DNA from: Embleya sp040605455
GTDB lineage: Bacteria > Actinomycetota > Actinomycetes > Streptomycetales > Streptomycetaceae
Length of the DNA: 64,000 nt
Direction: 5' to 3'
Assembly (NCBI RefSeq): GCF_040605455.1
Contig: NZ_JBEXCV010000012.1
Coordinates: forward strand, 34,777-98,776
The notes below the pieces were generated by a model that saw only the letters and a list, made by a program, of their open reading frames with translations, was not told where the DNA came from and did no database searches. Positions 42,791 through 52,378 of this stretch are shown one piece after another. The number at the start of each line of letters is the position of its first letter. Position 1 is the stretch's first letter. Both the position numbers and the translations under genes were made by a program.

Positions 42791-44134
42791 CTACTTCGCC
42801 GGCTTGCTGGGAGGTTCGCCGGGTTTGGATTTCTTTTCCTTGGTCTTGGTGTCGCTTCTCGGCACCTTGTTCGAGCCTCGGGTCGGGGGCTCGTCGCCGG
42901 CGGGGGAGGAGACCTGGTTGTCGGCGGCGGCGGTTGTTCCCCGGGGCAGAGTGGGAGCGGTCGCGCGCGTGGGTAGCGCCGGGGACGTCGGGGTGGAAGG
43001 CGTCGTCAAGGGCGCGGTGGGTGGGGTCGAGGGCTGCGTGGCAGGCGGGAGGGGCGCGGTGGTCGGTGCGGGGCGGCTGTTGTCCGCGTCCGGGGCGGCG
43101 TGGTTGTCGAGGACCGCCACGGTTGCCCCGGTCGCACCCAGGATGATGCCGGCGACCACACCCGCGGCCGGCAGGCGATGTCGTCTCCGCCGCACCACCT
43201 TCGTACCGGATGCAGCCGAGGCCGAGGTCGACGGAGGGATCTCACCGACGGGCGTCTTGTGGGTCGTGACTTCCGATTCGGGTGGCGCGCCGGACGTGGG
43301 CGTGGACGACGACGCGGCGGCTTCGAGCAGGCGCACGCACTCGGCGGCGCCGGGCCTGGCGGCGGGATCGGTTCGCGTCATCGCCTCGATCACGCAGGCG
43401 AGTTCGCCGGGCACGTAGGACGGGATGTGCGGCGAGCGCAGCGAGCGAGCCAGGGCGGCATCGAGGGAGGCTCCCGGATATTCGCGTTCGCCTTTCAGCG
43501 CCTCCAGCAGGACCAGGCCGAGGGCGTGGACGTCGCACGCGGGCCCGGAGCCCTGACCGAGGATCTGTTCGGGCGCGAGGTAGGGGATGGTGCCGACGAT
43601 CGTGCCGGGTGTGGAGCGGGTGGGTTCGTCGACGAGACGCGAGATTCCGAAGTCCGCCAAGTACGGGGCGTCGCCGGGACCGATCAGGACGTTGGACGGC
43701 TTCACGTCCCGATGCACGATGCCGGCCGCGTGTACGTGTCCCAACGCCGAGGCCAGCCGCGCGCCGAGCCTCGCCACCCGGTCACCCGTCAGGGGGCCGT
43801 CGAGTAGGTGCTCCCGTAGGGTGACGCCCCTGATCAGGCGCATCACCACATACGTGCAACTCTCGTGCCAACCGACATCGTGCACCGTGACCAGGGCAGG
43901 ATGCGTCAATCGGCCCAGCAACACCGCCTCCTGGCAGAAGCGTTCCGCCGTCACCGCGCACGCGCCGGGTCGGAAGATCTTGACCGCGACCTCCCGCCGC
44001 AGTCGCAGATCGACGGCCCGGAAGACGTCGGCGGTACCGCCCGCACCCAGCAGCTGCCCCAGGCGATAGCGACCGTCGAGGATGCCGCCGCTGCGTGGAA
44101 GGGGACGCCGTATTCGGCGCGGTAGTGCCGTCAT
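42791..44134 (-). CDS. Membrane-anchored PknB-like serine/threonine protein kinase
   Basis: A 447-residue kinase. ATG 44134 (MTALPRRIRRPLPRSGGILD) has GGGGAG upstream. G-loop LGAGGTADVF; lysine K52 in VAVKIF; catalytic HRDVKPSN with D143; DFG in LADFGISRL; activation/P+1 region GTIPYLAPEQ. A membrane helix follows around residue 320 (LPAAGVVAGIILGATGATVA). The outer segment of about 110 residues is Pro/Thr/Ser-rich, with no PASTA repeats, ending in a lysine-rich tail. A signal sensor for cell-wall state is possible but unproven. Confidence 0.92.
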   Translation of the reverse strand: MTALPRRIRRPLPRSGGILDGRYRLGQLLGAGGTADVFRAVDLRLRREVAVKIFRPGACAVTAERFCQEAVLLGRLTHPALVTVHDVGWHESCTYVVMRLIRGVTLREHLLDGPLTGDRVARLGARLASALGHVHAAGIVHRDVKPSNVLIGPGDAPYLADFGISRLVDEPTRSTPGTIVGTIPYLAPEQILGQGSGPACDVHALGLVLLEALKGEREYPGASLDAALARSLRSPHIPSYVPGELACVIEAMTRTDPAARPGAAECVRLLEAAASSSTPTSGAPPESEVTTHKTPVGEIPPSTSASAASGTKVVRRRRHRLPAAGVVAGIILGATGATVAVLDNHAAPDADNSRPAPTTAPLPPATQPSTPPTAPLTTPSTPTSPALPTRATAPTLPRGTTAAADNQVSSPAGDEPPTRGSNKVPRSDTKTKEKKSKPGEPPSKPAK

Positions 44135-44484
44135 GCAATCTCCCCGGCTCGGTCCCGACAATGCCCGGGTCCCTACCCACCCTTCGCCCCCACATGCCGA
44201 AGCAAGACCCGAACGCCGAGAACTCCGCGTGCGTTGCGGGACAAAAGGCGTACTGCCGCTCGCGGGAAACGATCCGGCCCTGCGGATCCCGCTGCTCCGC
44301 GAGTTCGTCGAAGACCGGCTCGCGCTAGGCACCGTCTCGGCCGGCGAGATCCGCGCCTGGAGGCACGGCCGGTTCTCCTTCGAGGGCCTGTTGCGCCGTC
44401 AGCCCGCTCATGCCGCGCCCAACCAGCGGCCGCCCCGCGGCGCACAGGGACGCACGCCGTAGCCTCAGAGACCAATATTTATCG
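44135..44484. other. Intergenic region without a supported gene
   Basis: A frame reading PLLREFVEDRLALGTVSAGE then IRAWRHGRFSFEGLLRR (about 44285-44400) looks protein-like but was not recognised and has no start signal. It may belong to the rearranged material next to it. Confidence 0.3.
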
Positions 44485-44575
44485 GACCGACCCGCGGCGT
44501 GGGCGTCGCGCAAGCCTTGGCCGTCGCCCATCACGCGGGCCTGGTCAACCGCGACATCAAGCCCTCCCCCCGGAG
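44485..44575 (+). pseudogene. Serine/threonine kinase catalytic-loop scrap
   Basis: About 28 codons read GVGVAQALAVAHHAGLVNRD then IKPSP. This is the helix and catalytic loop of a PknB-like kinase (A-H-x-x-G-x-x-H-R-D-I-K-P-x-N), with histidine changed to asparagine. It differs from the kinase next door (GHVHAAGIVHRDVKPSN), so it came from another kinase. Both sides break off abruptly. The right end meets the truncated sigma factor. Confidence 0.65.
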
Positions 44576-45129
44576 TTCTCGCGGCGGTCGGCCAGGGTGG
44601 CTCGGGCCCGCTGCAGGGCGCTGTTGACCGAGGCGATGCTGGTGCCGTGCAGGTCGGCGACCTCCCGGGCCGAGAAACCCAGGACCTCTCGGAGGATCAG
44701 CGTGGCCCGCTGCTTGGGCGGTAGGTGCTGAAGCGCGGCGACGAAGGCGAGCCGCACGGACTCGCCGGCCGTCGCGCTCACCTCCGGATCGCCGGTAGGG
44801 CAGGGCTCCACCCACAGGGTCGCGCTCGATGGAGCCCCAGGCGGCGTGCCGCCCTCACTCGGGCCGGACAGGTCCATCGGCAGCGCCCGCCGCTTGCCGG
44901 AGGCAAGGGCATCCAGGCACACGTTGGTGGCGATGCGGTACATCCACGACCGCAGCGCCGACCTGCCCTCGAACCGCTCGATGTTCCGCCAGGCCCGCAC
45001 CATGGTCTCCTGTACGGCGTCCTCGGCCTCGGCGTACGCCCCCAGCATCCGATAGCAGTAGCCGGTCAGCTCCCCCCGGTACGCCTCCAGTCCGTCCGCC
45101 GCTGTGTCTGTCGTCCCCGTGTCCCCCAT
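44557..45129 (-). CDS. SigJ-like ECF sigma factor truncated before its SnoaL-like domain
   Basis: A 190-residue sigma factor. ATG 45129 (MGDTGTTDTAADGLEAYRGE) has AAGGAG upstream. Region 2: YRMLGAYAEAEDAVQETMVR and LRSWMYRIATNVCLDALASG; region 4: LQHLPPKQRATLILREVLGF with SIASVNSALQRARATLADRR. Homologues of this TIGR02960-type family carry about 130 more residues forming a SnoaL-like domain that controls activity. Here the protein stops right after region 4, where the sequence meets a kinase scrap. The product may be constitutively active or misregulated. Confidence 0.75.
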   Translation of the reverse strand: MGDTGTTDTAADGLEAYRGELTGYCYRMLGAYAEAEDAVQETMVRAWRNIERFEGRSALRSWMYRIATNVCLDALASGKRRALPMDLSGPSEGGTPPGAPSSATLWVEPCPTGDPEVSATAGESVRLAFVAALQHLPPKQRATLILREVLGFSAREVADLHGTSIASVNSALQRARATLADRRENSGGRA

Positions 45130-45511
45130 GCCGCACTCCTTCGAAGAGATGGCCCCAGGTCGCCAGCCCGGGGCCTCACCGTAGGGCGAGGTGCACACCT
45201 GGAGGTCGGCCACGGTGTACACGGCTCGCGGGTCCCGTACCGGATCGGGACGGGAGCGGACGCCGCCCCGCCGCCGTATCCCCACCTCGACGTATACGCC
45301 CACCGGGGTGTCGGCGCTCAGGGCACGCTGCGCCGATCGGTACGCCGCCGCGTCGGCGCACCGCTGCGCGGGCGACCCGGCGAGGGCGAACAGCGCTTCT
45401 CGCGAGTGGTGGCGGTGCGGGGTCGGACGGTCGGGGCCGCTTGGCTGCCCGGCATGACACGGGGGCTATGCGAGGTCCTTCCTGGTGGCGGGGACGACGC
45501 CGTGTGGTCGT
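45130..45511. other. Intergenic region without a supported gene
   Basis: About 380 bases between the sigma factor start and the end of narI. Frames show only arginine/proline-rich sequence. Nothing was recognised. Confidence 0.4.
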
Positions 45512-46300
45512 TCATCGGGTGCGCTCCCATCCTCGCCGGGGAGCCCGCGAGCCCAACCGCGCATCCCGGCTGCGGTAGACGATGTAGGGGCGAGTGACGT
45601 AGCCCAGCGGAGCGGTGAGCATGTGGACCAGCCTGGTGAAGGGCCAGACCGCGAACAACGCCAGCGCGCTGAGCGCGTGGAGCTGGAACAGCAGAGGTAC
45701 GCCGGTCATCAGCGCGGGGTCGGGCCGTAGTTGGAAGATCGACCGGAACCAGGGGGAGATGGTGGTCCGATAGTCGTAACCGTCGCCGATGATGTTGGCG
45801 GCCACGGTGGCTGCCAGGCCCAGCATCAAGGCGAGGGTGAGCATGACGTACATGAGTTTGTCGTTGCGGGTGGTCGCGCTGAAAACGGGTCCGACGATGC
45901 GGCGCCGGTAGACGAGGATGGCCAGTCCGCCGAGCGTGCTCACCCCGGCCATGGTTCCCAGGACGACGGCGGTGACGTGGTAGGTGTGTTCGGTGATCCC
46001 GACGGCATCGGTCCAGCCGTGCGGGATCAGCAGGCCCCCGATGTGGCCGATGAGCACCACCAGGATGCCGAAGTGGAACAGCGGGCTGCCGATGCGCAGC
46101 AGTCTGCTCTCGTGCAGCTGGGAGGAGCGGGTGGTCCAGCCGAACTTGTCGTAGCGGTAGCGCCAGAGGTGACCGCCGATGAACAGCACCAGGGCCACAT
46201 ACGGCAGGATCACCCACAACAGGACGCCCTGCGTGCCCGGTTCGGCGGCTGCGGCGTGCTGGAGGACCGGATTCGTCGGCGTGGTCGTCATGGCGTTCAT
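45512..46300 (-). CDS. narI: Respiratory nitrate reductase gamma subunit, cytochrome b
   Basis: A 262-residue membrane cytochrome that takes electrons from menaquinol and passes them to NarH. ATG 46300 (MNAMTTTPTNPVLQHAAAAE) overlaps the narJ stop. Five helices are visible, such as GVLLWVILPYVALVLFIGGH and FHFGILVVLIGHIGGLLIPH. The histidines in FHFGILVVLIGHIGG and QLHALSALALFAVWPFTRLVH fit the four haem ligands of NarI. The C-terminus is cytoplasmic and basic. Last gene of the nar operon. Confidence 0.93.
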   Translation of the reverse strand: MNAMTTTPTNPVLQHAAAAEPGTQGVLLWVILPYVALVLFIGGHLWRYRYDKFGWTTRSSQLHESRLLRIGSPLFHFGILVVLIGHIGGLLIPHGWTDAVGITEHTYHVTAVVLGTMAGVSTLGGLAILVYRRRIVGPVFSATTRNDKLMYVMLTLALMLGLAATVAANIIGDGYDYRTTISPWFRSIFQLRPDPALMTGVPLLFQLHALSALALFAVWPFTRLVHMLTAPLGYVTRPYIVYRSRDARLGSRAPRRGWERTR

Positions 46301-46941
46301 CGGCGGTTTCCCACCGGGTCGGGCATGTACGAGGGCGGCGCGAAGGGGGCCAGTCCCACCTGTTCTTCGGGCGGCCCCTCCGCGGCAAGCCGGGCGACGG
46401 CCTCCCGCTCGTCCCCGACCAGCGGCGGCAGGGTCGCCGACACCGACTCCAGGACGTCCGCCCATGGGGCGGACACGTCGCGCAGGGCCAAGCGCAGCAA
46501 CTCCACACCGGCCCGGTGCTCCAGCAGCAGCTTCCGACCGACTTCCGGTTCGGTTGCGGCGAATTCCAGAACGACCGCCAGGTGGTCGGGGAGTTCGTCG
46601 TCCGAGAGCCGCAGGCCGGCGGCGGCGTAGGTCTGCTTCATGCTCAGCAGCGCGATCCCGCGTTTACGCGTGTCGCCGTGGGCGTAGTAGGTCAGGAATG
46701 GGCAGCAGCGCCTGCGGTGGTCGAAGACGGCGACGTACTCGGCGGCCAGGTCGTCGACACCGGTGGCCTCGACGTGGTCGAGGAACCGGTGCAGTGGGGT
46801 CGCGATCGGCCCGGGCAGGGCCGCTGCCGCCTCGCGGGCCAGGCGGGCGTGCCCGCGAAGGTGCTCGCCGGGGTAGGCCAGCAGCAGCGACTGGACCTGC
46901 CAGGCCGATACGTACAGCGTGACGGGGGTGCGGCGGGTCAT
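46297..46941 (-). CDS. narJ: Nitrate reductase assembly chaperone
   Basis: A 214-residue cytoplasmic chaperone that inserts the molybdenum cofactor into NarG but is not in the final enzyme. It has the NarJ/TorD-like helical pattern: YVSAWQVQSLLLAYPGEHLR, then LAAEYVAVFDHRRRCCPFLT and HGDTRKRGIALLSMKQTYAAAG, the conserved centre of NarJ. Starts overlap the narH stop (46938-46941) and it ends overlapping narI, so the three are translationally coupled. Confidence 0.9.
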   Translation of the reverse strand: MTRRTPVTLYVSAWQVQSLLLAYPGEHLRGHARLAREAAAALPGPIATPLHRFLDHVEATGVDDLAAEYVAVFDHRRRCCPFLTYYAHGDTRKRGIALLSMKQTYAAAGLRLSDDELPDHLAVVLEFAATEPEVGRKLLLEHRAGVELLRLALRDVSAPWADVLESVSATLPPLVGDEREAVARLAAEGPPEEQVGLAPFAPPSYMPDPVGNRR

Positions 46942-48659
46942 GGCGTCGGCTCGCTCTCGGCGTTGGGATCGGTGCCTTCCGTCAGCTGCGCCGGCGGATC
47001 ATCCTCGCTGCCGGGACGGTGTGGAAACAGGCCCTTGGGGGTGCCCTTGCCGTCCCAGTCGAGGAGGTTGACGCGGCTTGCCTTGTCCGCCGGGTCGGTG
47101 ACGGAGTCGGTGGTCTGGCGGGCATGCAGCATGCGGAAGTTCTCCACCGCGACCGGGGAGGCGCCGCCGGAGGACTCTCCGAAGGGTCCGGAGCCGCCCA
47201 TGCCGGGTCCGCCCTCGTAGTCGAGGCTGCACTCGGTGCCCAATTCCTCCAGACCGTGCGCCTGCTCGGCGTGTGCGGGCGGGATGACGTAGCGCTCGTC
47301 GTACTTCGCCAATGCCAGGAGCCGGTACATCTCATACAGGTCCTCTTCGCCCATGCCGACCGCCGCGGGGACCGAGGCGTCGGGTTCGCGGCCGAGGTTG
47401 ATGTCGCGCATGTAGCTGCGCATGGCGGCCAGTCGCCGCAGCACGGCGTCGACGGGTGCCGGGTCGCCGGCGGTGAACAACTCGGCGAGGTATTCGACGG
47501 GGATGCGCATGGCGTCGATGGCGGCGAACAGGTTGTGGCGGTTCTCGGCGTCGTGACCGGTGCCGCCGACCGCGTCCACGACCGGCGAGAGCGGCGGGAT
47601 GTACCAGACCATCGGCATGGTGCGGTACTCCGGATGCAGAGGCAGCGCGACCTTGTAGGTGTTGATCAGGGCGTGGACCGGCGAGCGTTGCGCCGCCTCG
47701 ATCCAGTCCCGAGGGATGCCCTCGCGCTCGGCCGCTCGGATGACTTCGGGGTCGTGCGGGTCGAGCAGGACGCCGCGCTGGGCCTCGTACAGGTCTTTGT
47801 CGTCGGGCGTGGCGGCGGCCTCCAGGACCCGGTCGGCGTCGTACAGCACCAGGCCGATGTAGCGCAGGCGTCCCACGCAGGTTTCGGCGCACACGGTGGG
47901 CAGTCCGACCTCGACGCGAGGGAAGCAGAAGGTGCACTTCTCGGCCTTGCCGGTGCGGTGGTTGAAGTAGACCTTCTTGTATGGGCAGCCGGTGACGCAC
48001 ATCCGCCACCCGCGGCAGCGGTCCTGGTCGACCAGGACGATGCCGTCCTCGGTGCGCTTGTAGATCGCGCCCGAAGGGCAGGAGGCGGCGCATGAGGGGT
48101 TGAGGCAGTGTTCACAGATCCTGGGCAGGTAGAACATGAAGGTCTGCTCGAACTCGAACTTGACCTTCTGCGAGATCTCGGCGAGCAGGACGTCCTTGTG
48201 TCCGTGTTCCGGCGCCCCGCCGAGGTTGTCGTCCCAGTTCGCCGACCAGTTGATCTTCATGTCCTTGCCGGTGATCAGCGACTTGGGCCGGGCGACGGGA
48301 GTGTGCTCCTGGAGCGGGGCGTTGATCAGGTTCTCGTAGTCGTAGGTCCAGGGCTGGTAGTAGTCGTCGAGGGAGGGCAGTTTCGGGTTGGAGAAGATGG
48401 TGATCAGCTTCTTGAACCGGCCGCCCGCCTTGAGCGTGAGGCGTCCTCGCTCGTTGAGTTTCCAACCGCCCTTCCAGGTCTCCTGGTCTTCGTAGCGGCG
48501 CGGGTATCCCTGGCCGGGCCGTGTTTCGACGTTGTTGAACCAGACGTACTCGACTCCGCTGCGGTTGGTCCACGCCTGTTTGCAGGTGACGGAGCACGTG
48601 TGGCAGCCGATGCACTTGTCGAGGTTCATCACCATCGCCATCTGGGCCATGACCTTCAT
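46938..48659 (-). CDS. narH: Respiratory nitrate reductase beta subunit
   Basis: A 573-residue iron-sulfur electron carrier between NarI and NarG. ATG 48659 (MKVMAQMAMVMNLDKCIGCH) shares a base with the narG stop; GGAGGTGACG lies upstream. Four cluster motifs are seen: CIGCHTCSVTCKQAW, CEHCLNPSCAASCPSG, CRGWRMCVTGCPYKK (tryptophan replaces the second cysteine, giving the known [3Fe-4S] cluster) and CTFCFPRVEVGLPTVCAETC. Length is slightly over the usual 510 residues because of the Gly/Ser/Pro-rich C-terminal tail (GPGMGGSGPFGESSGGASP onward). Confidence 0.93.
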   Translation of the reverse strand: MKVMAQMAMVMNLDKCIGCHTCSVTCKQAWTNRSGVEYVWFNNVETRPGQGYPRRYEDQETWKGGWKLNERGRLTLKAGGRFKKLITIFSNPKLPSLDDYYQPWTYDYENLINAPLQEHTPVARPKSLITGKDMKINWSANWDDNLGGAPEHGHKDVLLAEISQKVKFEFEQTFMFYLPRICEHCLNPSCAASCPSGAIYKRTEDGIVLVDQDRCRGWRMCVTGCPYKKVYFNHRTGKAEKCTFCFPRVEVGLPTVCAETCVGRLRYIGLVLYDADRVLEAAATPDDKDLYEAQRGVLLDPHDPEVIRAAEREGIPRDWIEAAQRSPVHALINTYKVALPLHPEYRTMPMVWYIPPLSPVVDAVGGTGHDAENRHNLFAAIDAMRIPVEYLAELFTAGDPAPVDAVLRRLAAMRSYMRDINLGREPDASVPAAVGMGEEDLYEMYRLLALAKYDERYVIPPAHAEQAHGLEELGTECSLDYEGGPGMGGSGPFGESSGGASPVAVENFRMLHARQTTDSVTDPADKASRVNLLDWDGKGTPKGLFPHRPGSEDDPPAQLTEGTDPNAESEPTP

Positions 48660-51600
48660 CAGTACGTCACCTCCTGGGACCGGCGGCGGATCACGGTGAC
48701 CTCGTCGCGCTGGTTGCCGGTCGGGCCGAGGTAGTTGAAGGCATAGGACAGCTGGGCGTAGCCGCCGATGAGGTGGCTGGGTTTGATCAGCAGCCGGGTC
48801 AGGGAATTGTGGATGCCGCCGCGCCGGCCGGTGGTCTCGGTGCGGGGGACGTCGATGAGCCGGTCCTGCGCGTGGTGCATGTAGACGGTGCCCTCCGGCA
48901 TGCGGTGGGAGACGACCGCGCGGGCGACGACGACGCCGTTGCGGTTGACCGCCTCGATCCAGTCGTTGTCCGCGACGCCGATCTTCGCCGCGTCCTGGTC
49001 GCTCATCCACACCGTCGGCCCGCCGCGGGAGAGGGAGAGCATGAACAGGTTGTCCTGGTACTCGGAGTGGATGGACCACTTGTTGTGCGGTGTCAGATAG
49101 CGCACAGCGATGCCCAACTCGCCCAGGTCGCCCACCTCGGGTTCGTTGAACAGGGCGTGCATGTTCAGCGGTGGCCGGTAGACCGGCATCCACTCGCCCA
49201 GTTCCGCCATCCAGTCGTGGTCGAGGAAGAAGTGCTGCCGTCCGGTGAGGGTGTGCCAGGGCTTGAGGCGTTCGACGTTGATGGTGAACGGCGAGTAGCG
49301 GCGTCCGCCGGCCTCGGACCCCGACCATTCGGGAGAGGTGATCACAGGAACGGGCGCCGCCTGCGTGTCGGCGAAGGTGACCTGCTTGCCCTCGTGTTCG
49401 GCTGCCAGATCCGCCAGTTGTGTGCCCGTGCGGACCTCGAGAGTGCGGAAACCTTGGGTCGCCAGATGTCCGTTGGTCGTGCCGGACAGGGCGAGGATCG
49501 CCTCACACGCCTGGACGTCGCGGGCGATCGAGGGCCGCCCGTCGGCCACACCGCCGTGGACGGTCCCGTTCTTGTGCCGCAGGTACTCCAACTCGCGGTC
49601 CACCTTGAACGTGACGCCCTTGGTGGTGGCGCCCAGGGTGTCCAGTAGCGGCCCCAGCGCGGTCATCTTCTCGGCCACGGCCGCGTAGTCGCGCTCGACG
49701 GTGACGAGTTTGGGCATGGTGCGGCCGGGAACGGGTTCGCACTCGCCCGTCTTCCAGTCCTTGACGCGGCCGTGCGGGGTGGCCATGGCGTCGGGGGTGT
49801 CGTGGAGCAGTGGGGCGGCCACCACATCGGTGACCGTGCCCAAGTGGTCGACGGCCAGGCGGCTGAAGGTCTTGGCGATGGTGTTGAAGGCGTCCCAGTC
49901 GGTGCGGGTCTGCCAGGGCGGAGCGATGGCCGGGTTGAACGAGTTGACGAAGGGGTGCATGTCGGTGGTGTTGAGATCGTGCTTCTCGTACCAGGTCGCG
50001 GCCGGCAGCACCACGTCGGAGTAGAGGGTGGTGCTGGTCATCCGAAAGTCCAGCGACAGCAACAGGTCGAGCTTGCCCGTGGGGGCGTGCTCGCGCCACA
50101 CGACGTCGCGGGGACGGGCGCCCTCGGGTGCTTCGGTGGCGCGGACGGAGGAGTCGGTGCCCAGCAGGTGCTTGAGGAAGTACTCGTTGCCCTTGGCCGA
50201 GGAGCCCAGCAGGTTGGCCCGCCACACGGTCAGCACCCGGGGGAAGTTCTCCGGGGCGTCGGGATCCTCGACGGCGAAGCGCAGCCGTCCCGCCTTCAAC
50301 TCGTCCACGACGTACGGACCCACCTCCCGCCCGGCGGCCTCGGCGTCGGCGGCGAGAGCGAGCGGATTGCGGTCGAAGGTGGGATAGGAGGGCATCCAGC
50401 CCAGGCGGGCGGACTGCGCGATGACGTCGGCCGTCGCCCTGCCGGCGAACGTGCCGCCGGCGGAGGCGGCGGCGAGGGTGTCGGCACTGAACGGGTCGTA
50501 GCGGAACTGGTCGGTGTGCAGATACCAGTACGCGGTCTGGATCATCTGCCGGGCGGGTCGGTTCCAGTCGGCGGCCGTGGCCAGCGCCGAATAGCCGGTG
50601 ATGGGGCGGACCTTCTCCTGGCCGACGTAGTGGGCCCAGCCGCCGCCGTTGACGCCCTGGCAGCCGGTGAGCGTGGTCAGGGTGAGAAAGGCCCGGTAGA
50701 TGGTGTCGGAGTGGAACCAGTGGTTGGTGCCCGCTCCCATGATGATCATGGAGCGGCCTCCCGATTCCTCGGCGTTGTCGGCGAACTCCCGCGCGATGCG
50801 GGCCGCCTTCTCCGCAGGGACACCGGTGATCGTCTCCTGCCAGGCGGGGGTGTAGGGCTGCTGCGGGTCGCTGTAGCCGGCGGGCCATCGGCCGGGCAGG
50901 CCCGAGCGGGCCACGCCGTACTGTGCCAGCAGCAGATCGAAGACCGTGGTCACCATCCGGTCGCCGATGCGGCGGACGGGCACGCCGCGCGACAGCAGCC
51001 CGGCTTTGCCGTCGGGGGTGTCGAAGCGGGGCAGTTCGACGGCGACGGGCGCCTGGGCGCCGCCGTCCGCGCTCAGCAGCGGGTCGATGTCGCCGAGGTC
51101 GAGGTTCCACTTGCCGACACCGGATTCGCCGTAGCGGTGGCCGAGTGTGCCGTTGGGTACCACCGGCCGGCCGGCGGAGTCCAGCAGCACGGTCCTGAAT
51201 TCGGCGTTCTCGGCGGTGGCTTCCTCGCCGCCGAGGTCGGCGGCGGTCAGGAACTTCCCCGGCACCCAGGTTGTGTCCCCGTCGCCTTGGTCTCGCTGTT
51301 CCAGAGTGACCAGGAAGGGCAGATCGGTGTAGCGCTTGACGTAGTCGATGAAGTAGTCGACCTGCCGGTCGACGAAGAACTCCTTGAGCAGCACGTGGCC
51401 CATGGCCATGGCCAGGGCGCCGTCGGTGCCGGGCTGGGCGGCCAGCCACTCGTCGGCGAACTTCACGTTGTCCGCGTAGTCCGGTGCGACCGCGACGACC
51501 TTCTGCCCCCGGTAGCGGGCCTCGGCCATCCAGTGCGCATCGGGGGTGCGGGTCACCGGGAGATTCGAGCCCCACATGATCAGGTACCCGGCATCCCACC

Positions 51601-52378
51601 AGTCGCCGGACTCGGGGACGTCCGTCTGGTCACCGAAGACCTGCGGTGAGGCGACGGGCAGGTCGGCGTACCAGTCGTAGAACGACAGCATCGCCCCGCC
51701 GAGCAGCGAGTAGAAGCGGGCACCGGCGGCGTGGGAGACCATCGACATGGCCGGGATCGGAGAGAAGCCCGCCAACCGGTCCGGGCCGTACTCCTTGATG
51801 GTGTGCACGTGTGCGGCGGCGATCATCTCGGCCGCCTCGTCCCAAGTGGCCCGCACCAGACCGCCCTTGCCGCGCACCGACTTGTAGCGGCGCGAGCGCT
51901 CGGGATCGGAGACGATGTCGGCCCAGGCCAGGACCGGGTCGCCCAGACGCTGCCTGGCCTCCCGGTACATCTGCAGCAGGACCCCATGCACATACGGGTA
52001 ACGCACTCGGGTGGGTGAGTACGTGTACCAGGAGAAGGCCGCCCCGCGCGGGCAGCCACGCGGCTCGTATTCGGGGCGGTCGGGCCCGACCGAGGGATAG
52101 TCGGTCTGCTGCGCCTCCCAGGTGATGATGCCGTCCTTGACGTACACCTTCCACGAGCAGGAGCCGGTGCAGTTGACCCCGTGGGTGGAGCGCACCACCT
52201 TGTCGTGCGACCACCGGTCTCGGTAGAAGTCGTCCGCCGCGCGTCCGCCGATCCGGTGCAAAGTCCGCCCGTCGTCCGACACTTCGGCTCGGGTGAAGAA
52301 CCGTCGGCTGCGCACCAGCGCGTCCGTGAGCCGGCCGTCGATACCCGCTCGTTGCCCCGATCCGGGGTTGCTACTCAC
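48659..52378 (-). CDS. narG: Respiratory nitrate reductase alpha subunit
   Basis: A 1239-residue molybdenum enzyme reducing nitrate to nitrite in the cytoplasm. GTG 52378 (MSSNPGSGQRAGIDGRLTDA) follows GGAG; a much longer upstream reading is arginine-rich and rejected. The N-terminal iron-sulfur site is HGVNCTGSCSWKVYVKDG (H-x3-C-x3-C), continued by PRGCPRGAAF. The bis-MGD domain includes YLIMWGSNLPVTRTPDAHW and, near residue 870, VVLPAATWYEKHDLNTTDMH. The C-terminal cofactor-binding domain ends PTGNQRDEVTVIRRRSQE. Length and motifs are normal for a membrane-bound, cytoplasm-facing NarG. Confidence 0.95.
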   Translation of the reverse strand: MSSNPGSGQRAGIDGRLTDALVRSRRFFTRAEVSDDGRTLHRIGGRAADDFYRDRWSHDKVVRSTHGVNCTGSCSWKVYVKDGIITWEAQQTDYPSVGPDRPEYEPRGCPRGAAFSWYTYSPTRVRYPYVHGVLLQMYREARQRLGDPVLAWADIVSDPERSRRYKSVRGKGGLVRATWDEAAEMIAAAHVHTIKEYGPDRLAGFSPIPAMSMVSHAAGARFYSLLGGAMLSFYDWYADLPVASPQVFGDQTDVPESGDWWDAGYLIMWGSNLPVTRTPDAHWMAEARYRGQKVVAVAPDYADNVKFADEWLAAQPGTDGALAMAMGHVLLKEFFVDRQVDYFIDYVKRYTDLPFLVTLEQRDQGDGDTTWVPGKFLTAADLGGEEATAENAEFRTVLLDSAGRPVVPNGTLGHRYGESGVGKWNLDLGDIDPLLSADGGAQAPVAVELPRFDTPDGKAGLLSRGVPVRRIGDRMVTTVFDLLLAQYGVARSGLPGRWPAGYSDPQQPYTPAWQETITGVPAEKAARIAREFADNAEESGGRSMIIMGAGTNHWFHSDTIYRAFLTLTTLTGCQGVNGGGWAHYVGQEKVRPITGYSALATAADWNRPARQMIQTAYWYLHTDQFRYDPFSADTLAAASAGGTFAGRATADVIAQSARLGWMPSYPTFDRNPLALAADAEAAGREVGPYVVDELKAGRLRFAVEDPDAPENFPRVLTVWRANLLGSSAKGNEYFLKHLLGTDSSVRATEAPEGARPRDVVWREHAPTGKLDLLLSLDFRMTSTTLYSDVVLPAATWYEKHDLNTTDMHPFVNSFNPAIAPPWQTRTDWDAFNTIAKTFSRLAVDHLGTVTDVVAAPLLHDTPDAMATPHGRVKDWKTGECEPVPGRTMPKLVTVERDYAAVAEKMTALGPLLDTLGATTKGVTFKVDRELEYLRHKNGTVHGGVADGRPSIARDVQACEAILALSGTTNGHLATQGFRTLEVRTGTQLADLAAEHEGKQVTFADTQAAPVPVITSPEWSGSEAGGRRYSPFTINVERLKPWHTLTGRQHFFLDHDWMAELGEWMPVYRPPLNMHALFNEPEVGDLGELGIAVRYLTPHNKWSIHSEYQDNLFMLSLSRGGPTVWMSDQDAAKIGVADNDWIEAVNRNGVVVARAVVSHRMPEGTVYMHHAQDRLIDVPRTETTGRRGGIHNSLTRLLIKPSHLIGGYAQLSYAFNYLGPTGNQRDEVTVIRRRSQEVTY

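Noticed and set aside
49772..51649. Long plus-strand open frame inside narG
   Set aside because: Antisense shadow of narG; composition is Gly/Val/Arg-rich without motifs.
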